Shown piece by piece: positions 8,428 through 17,629 of a stretch of DNA of 64,000 bases. Position numbers and translations under genes: made by a program. This stretch comes from Mangrovibacterium sp041596335 (GTDB taxonomy: Bacteria > Bacteroidota > Bacteroidia > Bacteroidales > Prolixibacteraceae). The notes beneath the pieces were generated by a model. The model saw nothing but the letters and a program-made list of their open reading frames with translations. It was not told where the DNA came from and did no database searches. The DNA is taken from contig NZ_JBFHIT010000009.1 of assembly GCF_041596335.1 (NCBI RefSeq), forward strand, positions 37,209-101,208. Direction: 5' to 3'. Position 1 is the stretch's first letter, and every line of letters starts with the position of its first letter.

Positions 8428-9078
8428 GTGAAAAAGATAGCAGTTATATCAGCAGATGTAATTAATTCGTCGATTTATGACGAAGTTGAATATATTTCTT
8501 CGATTGATCAGCTGGAACAACCAGCAGTTAATTTTCTGAAGAAATCAGGAGATTTAATGCTTTCCAGTAGGGGAGATAGTTTTCAGGTTATGCTTCTTGA
8601 TTGGCAGGACGCTTTTTTGAAAACGATTTACCTAAAATCATACTTCAAAAAAAAGACAGCTCGCCTGAAGCACAATACCACTCGAAAAGCAATAGATGTA
8701 CGTATTTCATTATCTGTTGGTTATGTAGGTTCAATACCGCTGGATATTGGAAAAGCAATGGATGAACCATTTGTTCTTTCCGGAAGAGCATTGGACCAAA
8801 TGAAGTCCAAAGATCAATCCTTCATTATAACAACGAACAATGATGCAATAAACAAAGAGCTGGCTTTAAATTGCGCTTTTTTGCAACATATTTTAGACGG
8901 CTGGACTGTCGCGCAAGCGGAGGTAATTTACTATCTTGTACAAGGTTACAAACAAGTAGAAATCGCTGAAAAGCTCGAATTATCACAGCCTTCGGTAAGT
9001 AACCGGATTCAGCTTTCAAACTGGGTTTTGATTGAAAAAATGAACAACCGATTTGTCGAATTAATGGACAGCTTATGA
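8428..9078 (+). CDS. SatD-like protein with C-terminal helix-turn-helix
   Basis: The 216-residue product begins KKIAVISADVINS, the start seen in SatD-family proteins, from a GTG codon. The middle (SRGDSFQVML, then VRISLSVGYVG) resembles the family core. Residues about 162-205 (GWTVAQAEVIYYLV, then KQVEIAEKLELSQPSVSNRI) form a LuxR/sigma4-like HTH. The gene overlaps the DUF3307 gene by 4 bp (ATGA), so they are translationally coupled. SatD-DUF3307 pairs recur in bacteria but their function is unknown. The HTH plus the repeats upstream suggest autoregulation. Confidence 0.7.
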   Translation: MKKIAVISADVINSSIYDEVEYISSIDQLEQPAVNFLKKSGDLMLSSRGDSFQVMLLDWQDAFLKTIYLKSYFKKKTARLKHNTTRKAIDVRISLSVGYVGSIPLDIGKAMDEPFVLSGRALDQMKSKDQSFIITTNNDAINKELALNCAFLQHILDGWTVAQAEVIYYLVQGYKQVEIAEKLELSQPSVSNRIQLSNWVLIEKMNNRFVELMDSL

Positions 9079-9803
9079 TCCTTTTTCTTCGCTTATTAAT
9101 GGCACATCTTCTGGCCGATTTTCTGTTTCAACCAAATTCGTGGGTAGCCGATAAACAGAAGCGAAAAATCAAGTCTGCCAAATTGTTCTATCACATTATT
9201 GTTGTGACAGCGCTTTCCGCTCTTTTTACGATTGATTTATTTGAGTGGCAGATTCTACTTTATATTTTCATTTTTCACTATATCATCGATTTAGCGAAAA
9301 TTTATTTAAAGCCTAAATCATTATCCGATCTTTCGTGGTTTCTGATTGATCAGTTTTTTCATTTTGTATTGTTGTTTTTGATTTGCCTTATATTCGATCG
9401 AAACCTGTTTCAATTTGCAGAAAATCAGATTGATGTCCTTTTTAGCCGCAATTCGTTTATACTGCTTATTGCCTATTTTATAATCATTTCGCCATCAGGA
9501 ATAATTATAAATTTAGCGACCAGAAACTGGCAAGACCAGATTAATCAAGGTGATGAGCCAAATTTGAGGAATGCCGGTAAATGGATTGGAGTGCTGGAGC
9601 GGGTATTGGTATTAACTTTTTTGTTGGCCGGCCAATTTCAGGCAATCGGATTCCTGATTGCAGCAAAATCGATCTTGAGGTTTTCAGTGAAAAGTGAAGT
9701 CAATGCGCGAATTATGTCTGAATATGTGCTGGTGGGGACTCTGATTAGTTTTACAATCGCCGTTTTTGTTGGAATTGCCACAAGGTCGTTGCTCGGTCTT
9801 TAG
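9075..9803 (+). CDS. DUF3307 membrane protein
   Basis: The 242-residue protein has about six membrane helices. It opens with LLMAHLLADFLFQPNSWVADK, quoted in part, the DUF3307 signature (H-x-x-x-D-F-x-x-Q). A second conserved block is FHYIIDLAKIY, with charged residues inside the membrane segments. It overlaps the SatD-like gene at ATGA. The pairing hints at a membrane effector with a cytoplasmic regulatory partner. No activity is known. Confidence 0.8.
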   Translation: MILFLRLLMAHLLADFLFQPNSWVADKQKRKIKSAKLFYHIIVVTALSALFTIDLFEWQILLYIFIFHYIIDLAKIYLKPKSLSDLSWFLIDQFFHFVLLFLICLIFDRNLFQFAENQIDVLFSRNSFILLIAYFIIISPSGIIINLATRNWQDQINQGDEPNLRNAGKWIGVLERVLVLTFLLAGQFQAIGFLIAAKSILRFSVKSEVNARIMSEYVLVGTLISFTIAVFVGIATRSLLGL

Positions 9804-9960
9804 CCCGAAATCCGAGTAAAAAGCTCTCTCATCGATTCAATATTCAAACTAAAAAGGATCGCGCAATCCGTGAAAACGAAAGGATGAAGTTGGGAGCAAT
9901 AAATTGATTTTGTATCCAACTGCATTCAATCGTTCTCATTGTTGTCACCGGAGATCAGCT

Positions 9961-10626
9961 TTATAAGTCAAACATTTCTTTCCAGAGTCGGTCAAATTCT
10001 TCCTGGTATTGCTCGATAAGGGCATATTTTGAGGTAATGAGCAAATTTTCGTTGTTGTGCTTGGAAGCAGTATAGGTCCAATTGAAGCTGCCGGTGAAAG
10101 CAAATCGCTGGTCAATGATGCCAAATTTATGGTGCATATGATATTGCGAATGATCAATTTTGACCGGAATCCCTGCGTTACGCAAGGCAAAACCTTCAGA
10201 ACCCCGGTCGAATATCTTTCGATCGTCGGTAATGAGCCGAATTTTCACGTTACGCTTCATCGCTTGCAGAATTTTGTTCGTCAAACGAGAATCTGTAATT
10301 GTAAAAACGCATAAATCAATGGTCGATTTAGATTGATCAATCAAATCGCCCATTACCTCTAAGATATCGTTGCCCGGGCTAAAATAAACTTTATGGAAAC
10401 GGAAAGTGTGCTCTTCAAGCAGGGCGAGACAGTATTCAAGCCAGGCGATTGATTGTCCGTCGTGGTTTTTCTGTTCCAGAATTCTGGCTTCGTGGAAAAG
10501 GCGACTTTTCAGCTCTTTCCTGTCCGAAAGCGAAAGTTGTTGAATCTCAGACGCTATCTCTACACCATTTGCAGTTGAATAAGCTTTCCCATATTGATCT
10601 TTTAGATATTGAATAACCTTTTGCAT
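9961..10626 (-). CDS. Phospholipase D-like (single HKD) protein
   Basis: The 221-residue protein has a helical N-terminal part of about 75 residues and one PLDc_2 domain. The catalytic H165-x-K167-x4-D172 and the downstream GSFNWT are intact. Single-HKD proteins of this size dimerise to form the active site and are often nucleases (Nuc-like) or phosphodiesterases. There is no signal peptide, so it is probably cytoplasmic. It starts 5 bp after prmA on the same strand and likely ends that operon. Confidence 0.85.
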   Translation of the reverse strand: MQKVIQYLKDQYGKAYSTANGVEIASEIQQLSLSDRKELKSRLFHEARILEQKNHDGQSIAWLEYCLALLEEHTFRFHKVYFSPGNDILEVMGDLIDQSKSTIDLCVFTITDSRLTNKILQAMKRNVKIRLITDDRKIFDRGSEGFALRNAGIPVKIDHSQYHMHHKFGIIDQRFAFTGSFNWTYTASKHNNENLLITSKYALIEQYQEEFDRLWKEMFDL

Positions 10627-10631
10627 GAGCC

Positions 10632-11462
10632 TTATTTTTCAAATGAACAGGCAATCCAGTTGTTCTTTTCTTTAATGGTCAATTTGCGTAAATACAATTC
10701 AGAAGCTTTTCCGATAATGTCCTCCAGATCATCTCGATAAAAACCGCTAACGATCAAAACACCGTCTTCATTCAATACGCTGACATATTTTTCAATATCC
10801 TGCAGGATGATGTTTTTTTGGATATTGGCGAAGATAAGGTCGAATTTTTTTTGTCCAAGCAAGCTCGCGTCACCAATCATGGCCTCCATATTGGAGATCT
10901 TATTTAGTCGGCAATTTTCGACTACGCTTTCAAACGCCCAACTATCAATGTCAATTCCGGTAACTTCCTTGCAGCCTCTCATTGCAGCAAAAATACCGAG
11001 TATGCCGGTGCCACAACCCATGTCCAAAACTGTCTGACCATCAAGATTTAATTCGCTGATGTGTTCAATCATTAGCGAGGTGGTTTCGTGGTTTCCGGTT
11101 CCAAAAGCCATGTTTGGTTCAATAATAATTTCATACTTGGCTTTGGGATATTCCTTGTGGAATGGAGCACGAATTAAACACTCCTGACCAATCAATAATG
11201 GTTTAAAATAGTTTTTTTCCCATTCTTCGTTCCAGTTTATATCCGGCATTTCTTCTTGTTGAAAAGAAACTTCAAAAGGAATATTGGACAAGATGCCTTG
11301 GATGTCGACTGTTGACACTTTCTCTTTTGGATAAAAGGCATTGAGCGAAGTTTCGCTTTCATCGAAGCTTTCAAAATCCAGTTCTGACAGATAGGCAGTC
11401 AGGATTTCCCGATTAATTTCATTATCGGGAGTTAGTTTAAAAATAACCTTTGTGTATTGCAT
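10632..11462 (-). CDS. prmA: Ribosomal protein L11 methyltransferase
   Basis: The 276-residue protein has a substrate-recognition domain followed by a Rossmann methyltransferase domain. Visible are MAFGTGNHETT, the SAM-binding VLDMGCGTGILGIFAA (about residues 145-160), GIDIDSWA and the FANIQKNII block in the N-P/Q-Y-like position. PrmA trimethylates lysines and the N terminus of L11. The length is normal. Confidence 0.93.
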   Translation of the reverse strand: MQYTKVIFKLTPDNEINREILTAYLSELDFESFDESETSLNAFYPKEKVSTVDIQGILSNIPFEVSFQQEEMPDINWNEEWEKNYFKPLLIGQECLIRAPFHKEYPKAKYEIIIEPNMAFGTGNHETTSLMIEHISELNLDGQTVLDMGCGTGILGIFAAMRGCKEVTGIDIDSWAFESVVENCRLNKISNMEAMIGDASLLGQKKFDLIFANIQKNIILQDIEKYVSVLNEDGVLIVSGFYRDDLEDIIGKASELYLRKLTIKEKNNWIACSFEK

Positions 11463-11486
11463 TTATTTCTTCCGCCGTTAACAAAC

Positions 11487-12215
11487 CTAAACCAGGTTTC
11501 GTTCTTTTTTTAATTGTTCGTACGCTTCGTTTACCTTTTGGAATTTCTCTTTGGCAGCATTCTGAAAATCGTCGCCCAGATAGCTAACCTTATCGGGATG
11601 GTATTTCATGGCCATTTTACGATAAGCTTTTTTAATTTCTTCGTTCGTTGCCGAAGGATCAATCTCCAATATTTTATATGCAGCATCGGTATTGGCAATG
11701 AACATCGATTTGATTGACTCAAAATCTTTGGCCGTAATTCCCATGCTTTTTGCAATATGATCGATTAACTGGAGTTCAACTACATCAATTTGCCCATCGG
11801 CTTGAGCTATTCCAAATAGAAAATGAAGCAGCTGAAGACGCGACGAATAGTCCATGTTCTTCTGAATTTGATGGCAAACATCAGAAACCGGAATGTTTTG
11901 GTTCAATAAATCGCGGAGTAGTGTCAGTGCCTCTTGCGCCGATTCTGCTCCAAATGTGCGAACAAAGAAATCCTTCACATAGTTAAGTTCCGACTTTAAT
12001 ACTTTACCATCCGATTTCATCACCGCAGCCACCAACACGAGCAAACTCATCACATATCCTCCTGTGGTGGTGGATTTGCTCTGACCATTGGTTTGAGTTT
12101 GCGGGTATTGATTGTTTTCGAACATCGATCCGACAACAAATCCTATAATTCCTCCTATTGGGCCCAGAAATGCCCATCCTAATCCTCCTGCTATCCATTT
12201 AGCAAATTTACCCAT
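11487..12215 (-). CDS. TerB-DnaJ (DjlA-like) co-chaperone
   Basis: The 242-residue protein begins with a glycine-rich hydrophobic segment (WIAGGLGWAFLGPIGGIIGF) that may insert into the membrane. A TerB-like helical domain follows (about 53-170, with MKSDGKVLKSEL and QADGQIDVVEL acidic motifs). It ends with a J domain (about 176-242) carrying HPD at 206-208. The arrangement is that of DjlA, which stimulates DnaK ATPase. Its start overlaps coaE by 8 bp, so translation is probably coupled. Confidence 0.85.
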   Translation of the reverse strand: MGKFAKWIAGGLGWAFLGPIGGIIGFVVGSMFENNQYPQTQTNGQSKSTTTGGYVMSLLVLVAAVMKSDGKVLKSELNYVKDFFVRTFGAESAQEALTLLRDLLNQNIPVSDVCHQIQKNMDYSSRLQLLHFLFGIAQADGQIDVVELQLIDHIAKSMGITAKDFESIKSMFIANTDAAYKILEIDPSATNEEIKKAYRKMAMKYHPDKVSYLGDDFQNAAKEKFQKVNEAYEQLKKERNLV

Positions 12216-12795
12216 GACTTCTAATTTGTTTATCTAATTCAATTAATTGGGGAACAACTAGTTCCCTGTTATCGTTTTTAATAATAAAATTGGCTAGTTT
12301 ACTTTTTTGTTCATCCGTCCATTGTCGCTCAATCCGCGATCGAACATTTTCAGCAGTGGTATTTTCACGCTCCATAACGCGTTTAATCCGGTCTGCTTCG
12401 GGAGCGGTTACCAAAACGGTGTAATCCATCATTTTGTAGAAACCGCTTTCGAACATGATCGCAGCCTCGTGAATGATGTATGGCGAATTTTGTTGGTTCG
12501 CCCATTTCTCGAAATGATTGCGCACTTCAGGATGAATAATCCCGTTAACTTTTTCGAGTAAAGGTGGCGAATTAAAGATCAGTTCGGCTAATTTTTTTCG
12601 GTCAATGTGCTGATTTGGCAGGTAAATGTCGCTTCCGAATTCAGCGATCAGTTGATTCTTTATGGCGACTGAACTATTGATTAGTTTCTTGGCTTCTGTG
12701 TCGGCTTCGAATACGGGAATTCCAATACTTTTAAAAAATTGACAGATAGTAGACTTTCCGCTACCGATTCCACCTGTGATTCCAACTTTAATCAT
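12208..12795 (-). CDS. coaE: Dephospho-CoA kinase
   Basis: The 195-residue protein starts with the P-loop GITGGIGSGKST and the EADTEAKKLI segment. The LVTAPEADRIKRVMERENTT lid region and R-x-x-x-Q-W-T-D-E-Q-K (IERQWTDEQKSKLANFII, in part) are also present. It phosphorylates the 3'-OH of dephospho-CoA, the last step of CoA synthesis. It overlaps the YbbR-like gene upstream by 8 bp and the TerB-DnaJ gene downstream by 8 bp, showing a compact operon. Confidence 0.95.
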   Translation of the reverse strand: MIKVGITGGIGSGKSTICQFFKSIGIPVFEADTEAKKLINSSVAIKNQLIAEFGSDIYLPNQHIDRKKLAELIFNSPPLLEKVNGIIHPEVRNHFEKWANQQNSPYIIHEAAIMFESGFYKMMDYTVLVTAPEADRIKRVMERENTTAENVRSRIERQWTDEQKSKLANFIIKNDNRELVVPQLIELDKQIRSHG

Positions 12796-13795
12796 CCTGT
12801 TTTTTCTCGATTAGATATTCAACTTGTTCAGGTACGAATGACACCGAACGAATATTTTGGGCGTTTGCCTCCAGGCTTATCGGAAGCATTTCCTTTTTTT
12901 CTGCTATATCGGAGTAGGAGACCGTAAACCGAAAATCCTTCGCCGTAATTTCTGAAAAATGACTCAATCCAACCATAAAACTCACTTTAACTTTGTCAGG
13001 AAAGGGTTTAATCAGAAGGCTATCGGGTACATCAACTATTCTCACCGGCACAATTAACTGTTTTTCAGTGAATTCTTCGAGTGGTATTTTTAGAATGACA
13101 CGTTTAGGAGTTATACTCGAATTTACATAGACTTCGAGTTGAACATTGCGTTGAATGTTTTTGTCTAAGTCGGTATAATGTTGAAATTTGGTATACACAT
13201 ATTGCAAGGTGTCCAGAAGTGACTGTGCGCCGGCTACAACAACTGAATCGGGGTCGGTTGTAATTTCACCACTAACGTAGTATTGCTTTTTTAATTCGTA
13301 GGTTATGTTGGGTTTTACTTTGACTTTTCGTTTTACAATTCGATCAAATTCGAAATAAAGCGAATCAGGCTGAATTTCGATTATTTGCAGTTCGTTACTA
13401 ACCTGACTCGAGATGCGGTTAATGAATTGCCGGGTACCAATGCGGAATTTTGCATTGTCCGATTCTTCCATTTTTCGACCGGTATAGTCGTTCACATTGA
13501 AAACAAGCGGTGAAAATGCCATACTTAATTTATGCCTCAGAATTGAAAACCCAAATGAGTTCACTTTCAGAACAAAGTGATCGGGAGGCGAGTTGGCTAA
13601 AATTTTATTTTTCGGGAGATTCGTGTACTTAACCGGGAAGGCTAGGTCTACCGTATATTGCTTATTTAAAGCATTTAGAAACCAAAAAACGGTTGCTATA
13701 CCAAGACAAATCAGGAAGACAACCAGCCTGGAGTTGTCTTTCAATCGTAGTGCTTTATAAAGCGCTTGAATTTTATCGAACCAATTTTTTTCCAC
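12788..13795 (-). CDS. CdaR/YbbR-like membrane-anchored protein
   Basis: The 335-residue protein has one N-terminal membrane helix (LVVFLICLGIATVFWFLNAL) after a basic cytoplasmic stretch, then a long extracytoplasmic beta-rich region. Segments such as KVKVKPNITYELKKQYYVSGEI and DPDSVVVAGAQSLLD are typical of YbbR repeats. In Firmicutes the homologue CdaR regulates the diadenylate cyclase CdaA. No cdaA is adjacent here, so that link is only by family. It heads the coaE operon. Confidence 0.7.
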   Translation of the reverse strand: MEKNWFDKIQALYKALRLKDNSRLVVFLICLGIATVFWFLNALNKQYTVDLAFPVKYTNLPKNKILANSPPDHFVLKVNSFGFSILRHKLSMAFSPLVFNVNDYTGRKMEESDNAKFRIGTRQFINRISSQVSNELQIIEIQPDSLYFEFDRIVKRKVKVKPNITYELKKQYYVSGEITTDPDSVVVAGAQSLLDTLQYVYTKFQHYTDLDKNIQRNVQLEVYVNSSITPKRVILKIPLEEFTEKQLIVPVRIVDVPDSLLIKPFPDKVKVSFMVGLSHFSEITAKDFRFTVSYSDIAEKKEMLPISLEANAQNIRSVSFVPEQVEYLIEKKQDD

Positions 13796-13806
13796 GAAAC
13801 CAAAGA

Positions 13807-13841
13807 TAAAAAAAAGGGCAGACTATTATGCCCGCCCTTTT
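13807..13841 (-). terminator. Rho-independent terminator after yajC
   Basis: Read on the minus strand, AAAAGGGC (13841-13834), a loop, then GCCCTTTT (13819-13812) form a GC-rich stem followed by more T. It lies just past the yajC stop and just before the YbbR-like gene, marking the boundary between two operons. Confidence 0.75.
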
Positions 13842-13859
13842 GTATTTCTGATAGCCAAA

Positions 13860-14174
13860 TTATTTTTGTTGCGGAAGATCCGAGATATCCTTAACAACAG
13901 CTGATTTGTCGACACGAAGTTTTACGTTGTCATCAACCTGAAGAAGAAGGTAGTTTTCTTTAATTTCAACTACTTTTCCATAGATACCGCCAGTAGTAAC
14001 TACTTTGTCGCCTTTTGCCAGACTTTCGCGGAATGTTTTCAGCTCTTTTTGCCGCTTCATTTGAGGTCTGATCATGAAAAAGTAGAATACCACGATAATC
14101 AAAATCATGGGTAAAAAGGTCATGATCGGATTTGCATCAGTTCCCTGTTGGGGAGCCATTAATAAGTAATTCAT
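13860..14174 (-). CDS. yajC: Preprotein translocase subunit YajC
   Basis: The 104-residue protein has one membrane helix (IMTFLPMILIIVVFYFFMIRP) followed by the invariant RPQMKRQKE and the KGDKVVTTGGIYGKVVEI block. YajC is the small inner-membrane partner of SecDF. It follows the DUF1573 gene by 12 bp and precedes a clear terminator. Confidence 0.95.
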   Translation of the reverse strand: MNYLLMAPQQGTDANPIMTFLPMILIIVVFYFFMIRPQMKRQKELKTFRESLAKGDKVVTTGGIYGKVVEIKENYLLLQVDDNVKLRVDKSAVVKDISDLPQQK

Positions 14175-14186
14175 TGTTTCTTTTAT

Positions 14187-14612
14187 TTAATTATATATGT
14201 TTATCAAATCATTTTGCACTTCGGCAACAATTATTAAAGTTACGGGGTCGTTACCGGCGTTGGTCGAAATTTGAATTTGCTTCAACACCCGACCAACTTC
14301 TCCCGACGTATTAAACAACACTTCGATGTAATTGTGATCTCCGGGTTTAACCGGCTCGTCCGGAAATTCAACATTCAAACATCCACAATCAACATCCGCG
14401 TTCCGGATTACTAAATCCCCGTCTCCTTTATTGGTAAACCGAAAACTAAACGACACCATTTCGCCGGCTTGAACGGTTCCAAAATTATGGAATTCTTCCT
14501 GAATCGCAAATTCCGGATTCCCTTTTGGATTTTTATTGTCGTTTTTGGGTTTCGATGAACTGTGGCAGCTGGTTAAAGTAATGACTGTCAGTATTAAAAG
14601 ACAAATTTTCAT
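14187..14612 (-). CDS. DUF1573 lipoprotein
   Basis: The 141-residue product has a lipoprotein signal with lipobox LTSC (Cys16). One DUF1573 domain follows, an Ig-like fold recognisable from the FHNFGTVQAGEMVSFSF start, DCGCL and the GRVLKQIQISTNA strand. Such proteins are abundant in Bacteroidota and probably face the periplasm or outside. The start overlaps the nusB stop by 4 bp. The function is unknown. Confidence 0.85.
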   Translation of the reverse strand: MKICLLILTVITLTSCHSSSKPKNDNKNPKGNPEFAIQEEFHNFGTVQAGEMVSFSFRFTNKGDGDLVIRNADVDCGCLNVEFPDEPVKPGDHNYIEVLFNTSGEVGRVLKQIQISTNAGNDPVTLIIVAEVQNDLINIYN

Positions 14613-15571
14613 TCACCAGGTGTTTCTTCGCCAATTAAACCACGACCTGCTTTCACGATAAGGTTTTCCTTTTTCATCGCTTTCACTGCTTTATCCAGAA
14701 TTCCGTTGATAAAGTTGCGGCTTTTTTGTGTGCTGTAATATTTCGATAGCTCTATGTATTCGTTCAGGGTTACCTTTGTTGGAATTGACGGGAAATGCAA
14801 AAACTCGGCAATGGCCATTTCCATGATCAGGTTATCGATGAATGCAATACGCTCGACATCCCAGTTTTCGGTGTATTGTCCTACAACTTTTGTCAAATCA
14901 TCATGATTGAGGACACATTTCCGAAAAAGACTTTTCACAAAATCGCTGTCCTCTTCATCCTTAAACATGGGCATTAGTGAAGAGTTTTCATTAGAGAACT
15001 CTTTGAATTTTTTAATGGTTTTTATGATCATACTGACAACGAAGTCAATATCATCGTTCCAATAAATGCTTTCTTCCTCCAAAATCGAGTTCAGTTCTTC
15101 CGACTGTAGAATAATTTCGGCGAAGAGCAATTCAATCACTTTTTTATCATCCTGATAATTGCGGTCGCCTTTAGTCATGTACTCAGCGTAAAAGTCTGAA
15201 TTAATCAGGCTTGTGTAAAGCTTTTTAATCAACTCCGGCTCATTGCTCCAACTGAGCTTCGATTGTTCCAATTGTTTCAGAAGCGCTTTGTTGTTGCGAA
15301 TCTGTTGAATAAACTGGTTACCCACAAAACGGGTATTTGGATTTAAGTCGTCGGCGGTTGGGAAGTGTTTTTTCTTGCGAAGCTCGATGATCGAGTTGGC
15401 ATGATCAGCAATTTCGACCACTAACTGAAATAAGTGGTGGTAAAGATCATAAGTCTTCTGAATACTGAAAAATAGTTCTTTTTCAGAGTTGTTGATCGAC
15501 TTTTCCGTTGAGCTGTAGTGGGCGTAAAGTACCTGCAATACTTTAATTCGGATAATTCTTCTGCTAATCAT
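14609..15571 (-). CDS. nusB: Transcription antitermination factor NusB, long Bacteroidota form
   Basis: The 320-residue protein starts RRIIRIKVLQVLYAHY and ends with the NusB core: DVERIAFIDNLIMEMAIAEFLHFPSIPTKVTLNEYIELSKYYST (quoted here only as the landmark DxxRIAxID...NEYIELSKYYS pattern), then FINGILDKA. It is about twice the length of the E. coli protein, which is usual in Bacteroidota. NusB with NusE binds boxA in rRNA leaders and promotes antitermination. It heads the nusB-DUF1573-yajC operon. Confidence 0.92.
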   Translation of the reverse strand: MISRRIIRIKVLQVLYAHYSSTEKSINNSEKELFFSIQKTYDLYHHLFQLVVEIADHANSIIELRKKKHFPTADDLNPNTRFVGNQFIQQIRNNKALLKQLEQSKLSWSNEPELIKKLYTSLINSDFYAEYMTKGDRNYQDDKKVIELLFAEIILQSEELNSILEEESIYWNDDIDFVVSMIIKTIKKFKEFSNENSSLMPMFKDEEDSDFVKSLFRKCVLNHDDLTKVVGQYTENWDVERIAFIDNLIMEMAIAEFLHFPSIPTKVTLNEYIELSKYYSTQKSRNFINGILDKAVKAMKKENLIVKAGRGLIGEETPGE

Positions 15572-15650
15572 ATTTTATAGAACTTGTTACTTTTTTGAGG
15601 GCACAAAGGTATAAAATTTATTTTCAGGTGTTCATTCGAAAACCGCTTTT

Positions 15651-16382
15651 TTAAATATCTTCTTTCGTTTCTGTTTGTTCCTGATTTTGATTTGATCTCG
15701 GGTCTCCAATATCAGTTGGAATCATGAAATTGTCGTTTTCTTCGTTGTCATCTTCTTGTTCCCATTCGAAAACGCTGCGCTGTGGACCTTGTCTTCGGTA
15801 GAAGATACTTAGAATGAATCCGCTTGCTGCTCCCCATAAATGACTTTCCCACGAAACTCCTTTTTCAATCGGAAACATTCCCCAAAACATTCCTCCATAT
15901 AAAAAGACGACAATGATGGAGATGGTTAACAGCTTGACATCGTTGCGAAGTATGCCGCTGAAAAACAGGAAGGATCCAAGGCCATAGATCAATCCACTGG
16001 CTCCGATGTGCCAGGCTTCGCGAGCTCCAACCCAAACGCAAATTCCTGAAAATAAATAGATCAGAAGGAAGATGTGCCAGGCTAACTTCCGGTAGAAATA
16101 AAATAACGCAACGGCTAAAACAAAGAATGGAACTGAATTGGCGAAAAGGTGCATTAAATCTCCGTGGATAAACGGAGAAGATAGAATGCCAATGAGTCCG
16201 TTGAGTGTGCGCGGATAGATACCGAATTGAGCGAACGAGAGATTCAGTACTTTTTCAACAATAAAAACCAGCCAAAATCCAAAAAGGAAGAGAGCTGGAA
16301 AGACCATACTGTATCGGAAAATTTTCTTTTCCAATTGGTCGTCGAGCTGACTTTTATTTGGATAATAGTTGAATAGTGGCAT
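15651..16382 (-). CDS. Rhomboid-family intramembrane serine protease
   Basis: The 243-residue protein has about six membrane helices. The catalytic serine is in GASG (Ser129), the histidine in SHLWGAASG (His181), and HGDLMHLFAN supplies the conserved His/Asn of helix 2. The acidic C-terminal tail (about 205-243) is cytoplasmic and rich in Glu and Asp. It cleaves membrane proteins within the bilayer; the substrate is unknown. It abuts the aldolase gene with no gap. Confidence 0.9.
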   Translation of the reverse strand: MPLFNYYPNKSQLDDQLEKKIFRYSMVFPALFLFGFWLVFIVEKVLNLSFAQFGIYPRTLNGLIGILSSPFIHGDLMHLFANSVPFFVLAVALFYFYRKLAWHIFLLIYLFSGICVWVGAREAWHIGASGLIYGLGSFLFFSGILRNDVKLLTISIIVVFLYGGMFWGMFPIEKGVSWESHLWGAASGFILSIFYRRQGPQRSVFEWEQEDDNEENDNFMIPTDIGDPRSNQNQEQTETKEDI

Positions 16383-17408
16383 CTATAATAAATCTTTGAG
16401 CGCTTTTATAAACCCGAAAATGTCTTCTTCGGTCGTGTCGAACGAAGTCATCCATCGTACCTCGGAGCGTGATTCATCCCAAATGTAAAAAAAATACTGA
16501 GCCTGAAGAGGTTCGATAATTGACGGTGGAATAATTGCGAAGACCCCATTGGCCTGAGTTTTTTGAGTGAGTTTTATGCCTTTAATATTGGCAACTTCTT
16601 GTTCCAGTAAAAGGGCCATTTTGTTCGCGTGAAGCGCATTTTTTTTCCATAGATCATTTTCGAAATAAGCCAAAAACTGGGCGCTTACAAAGCGCATTTT
16701 CGAAAACAATTGCATGCTTTGCTTTCGAATGTACTTTGTAAACCGGGCTTGTTCCGGATGAAAGAAAATAACTGCTTCTCCCATCATCATGCCGTTTTTT
16801 GTTCCACCGAATGAGAGTACATCCACACCCGCGTCACGAGTGAACGAGCGAAACGGTAAATCCAGTGCTGCCGCGGCATTCGCAATTCTGGCACCATCCA
16901 TGTGAACCCAAAGTCCATATTGATGAGCGAGTGTAGTAATCGCTTTGATTTCTTCAATCGAGTAGATCGTTCCCAGTTCAGTTACCTGTGAAATTGAAAC
17001 GACTCCGGGCTGGGCGTGGTGTTCAAAATCGAAGCCGTGAAGGTGTTTTTTTAGTTCGTCGGGGCGAATTTTGCCTTGTTCCGATTTGACTGGGATTAAT
17101 TTGCATCCGGTAAATTTCTCGGGTGCACCACACTCATCAACCTGAATGTGAGCTGTATCGGCACATAACACGGAGTTGAAACTTTGAGTCAGGCTGGCTA
17201 GTGAAAGCACATTGGCTCCGGTTCCATTAAATACGAAGAAGACTTCAATGTCGGCGCCAAATTCTTGTTTAAACCGATCAATGGCTGTTTCGGTCACCGG
17301 GTCGCCGCCATAGCCTACCATGTGTCCGTCGTTTACTTTAGCTATAGCTTCCAAGATGTCCGGATGAATTCCGGCGTTGTTGTCACTTGCAAATCCGCGT
17401 TTTATCAT
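16383..17408 (-). CDS. Low-specificity L-threonine aldolase
   Basis: The 341-residue PLP enzyme has the threonine-aldolase landmarks: the NDGHMVGYGGDP start, the NGTGANVLSL phosphate loop, HMDGARIANA with the cofactor Asp, and LSFGGTKNGM with Schiff-base Lys204. It splits threonine or allo-threonine to glycine and acetaldehyde. The length is normal. It is directly followed by the rhomboid gene on the same strand. Confidence 0.9.
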   Translation of the reverse strand: MIKRGFASDNNAGIHPDILEAIAKVNDGHMVGYGGDPVTETAIDRFKQEFGADIEVFFVFNGTGANVLSLASLTQSFNSVLCADTAHIQVDECGAPEKFTGCKLIPVKSEQGKIRPDELKKHLHGFDFEHHAQPGVVSISQVTELGTIYSIEEIKAITTLAHQYGLWVHMDGARIANAAAALDLPFRSFTRDAGVDVLSFGGTKNGMMMGEAVIFFHPEQARFTKYIRKQSMQLFSKMRFVSAQFLAYFENDLWKKNALHANKMALLLEQEVANIKGIKLTQKTQANGVFAIIPPSIIEPLQAQYFFYIWDESRSEVRWMTSFDTTEEDIFGFIKALKDLL

Positions 17409-17629
17409 TTCCAGGGGTTGTAATTTCGATTTAATCCTTCAATTTCGATGTCCAAACTTATAAAAAATGTATGCAAAGTAGCCTGGAATTTCGCCCTATT
17501 TTGCGAAAAAGTCAGGGGAGCTTTTAATTCTAAAAGTTCGTTGTAACTTACCGGGAATGATGATGCAATACAACTTTTGCTGATTGAACGTGTTATGAGC
17601 TTACACTTAATTCAAACTGAACCCTGCGA

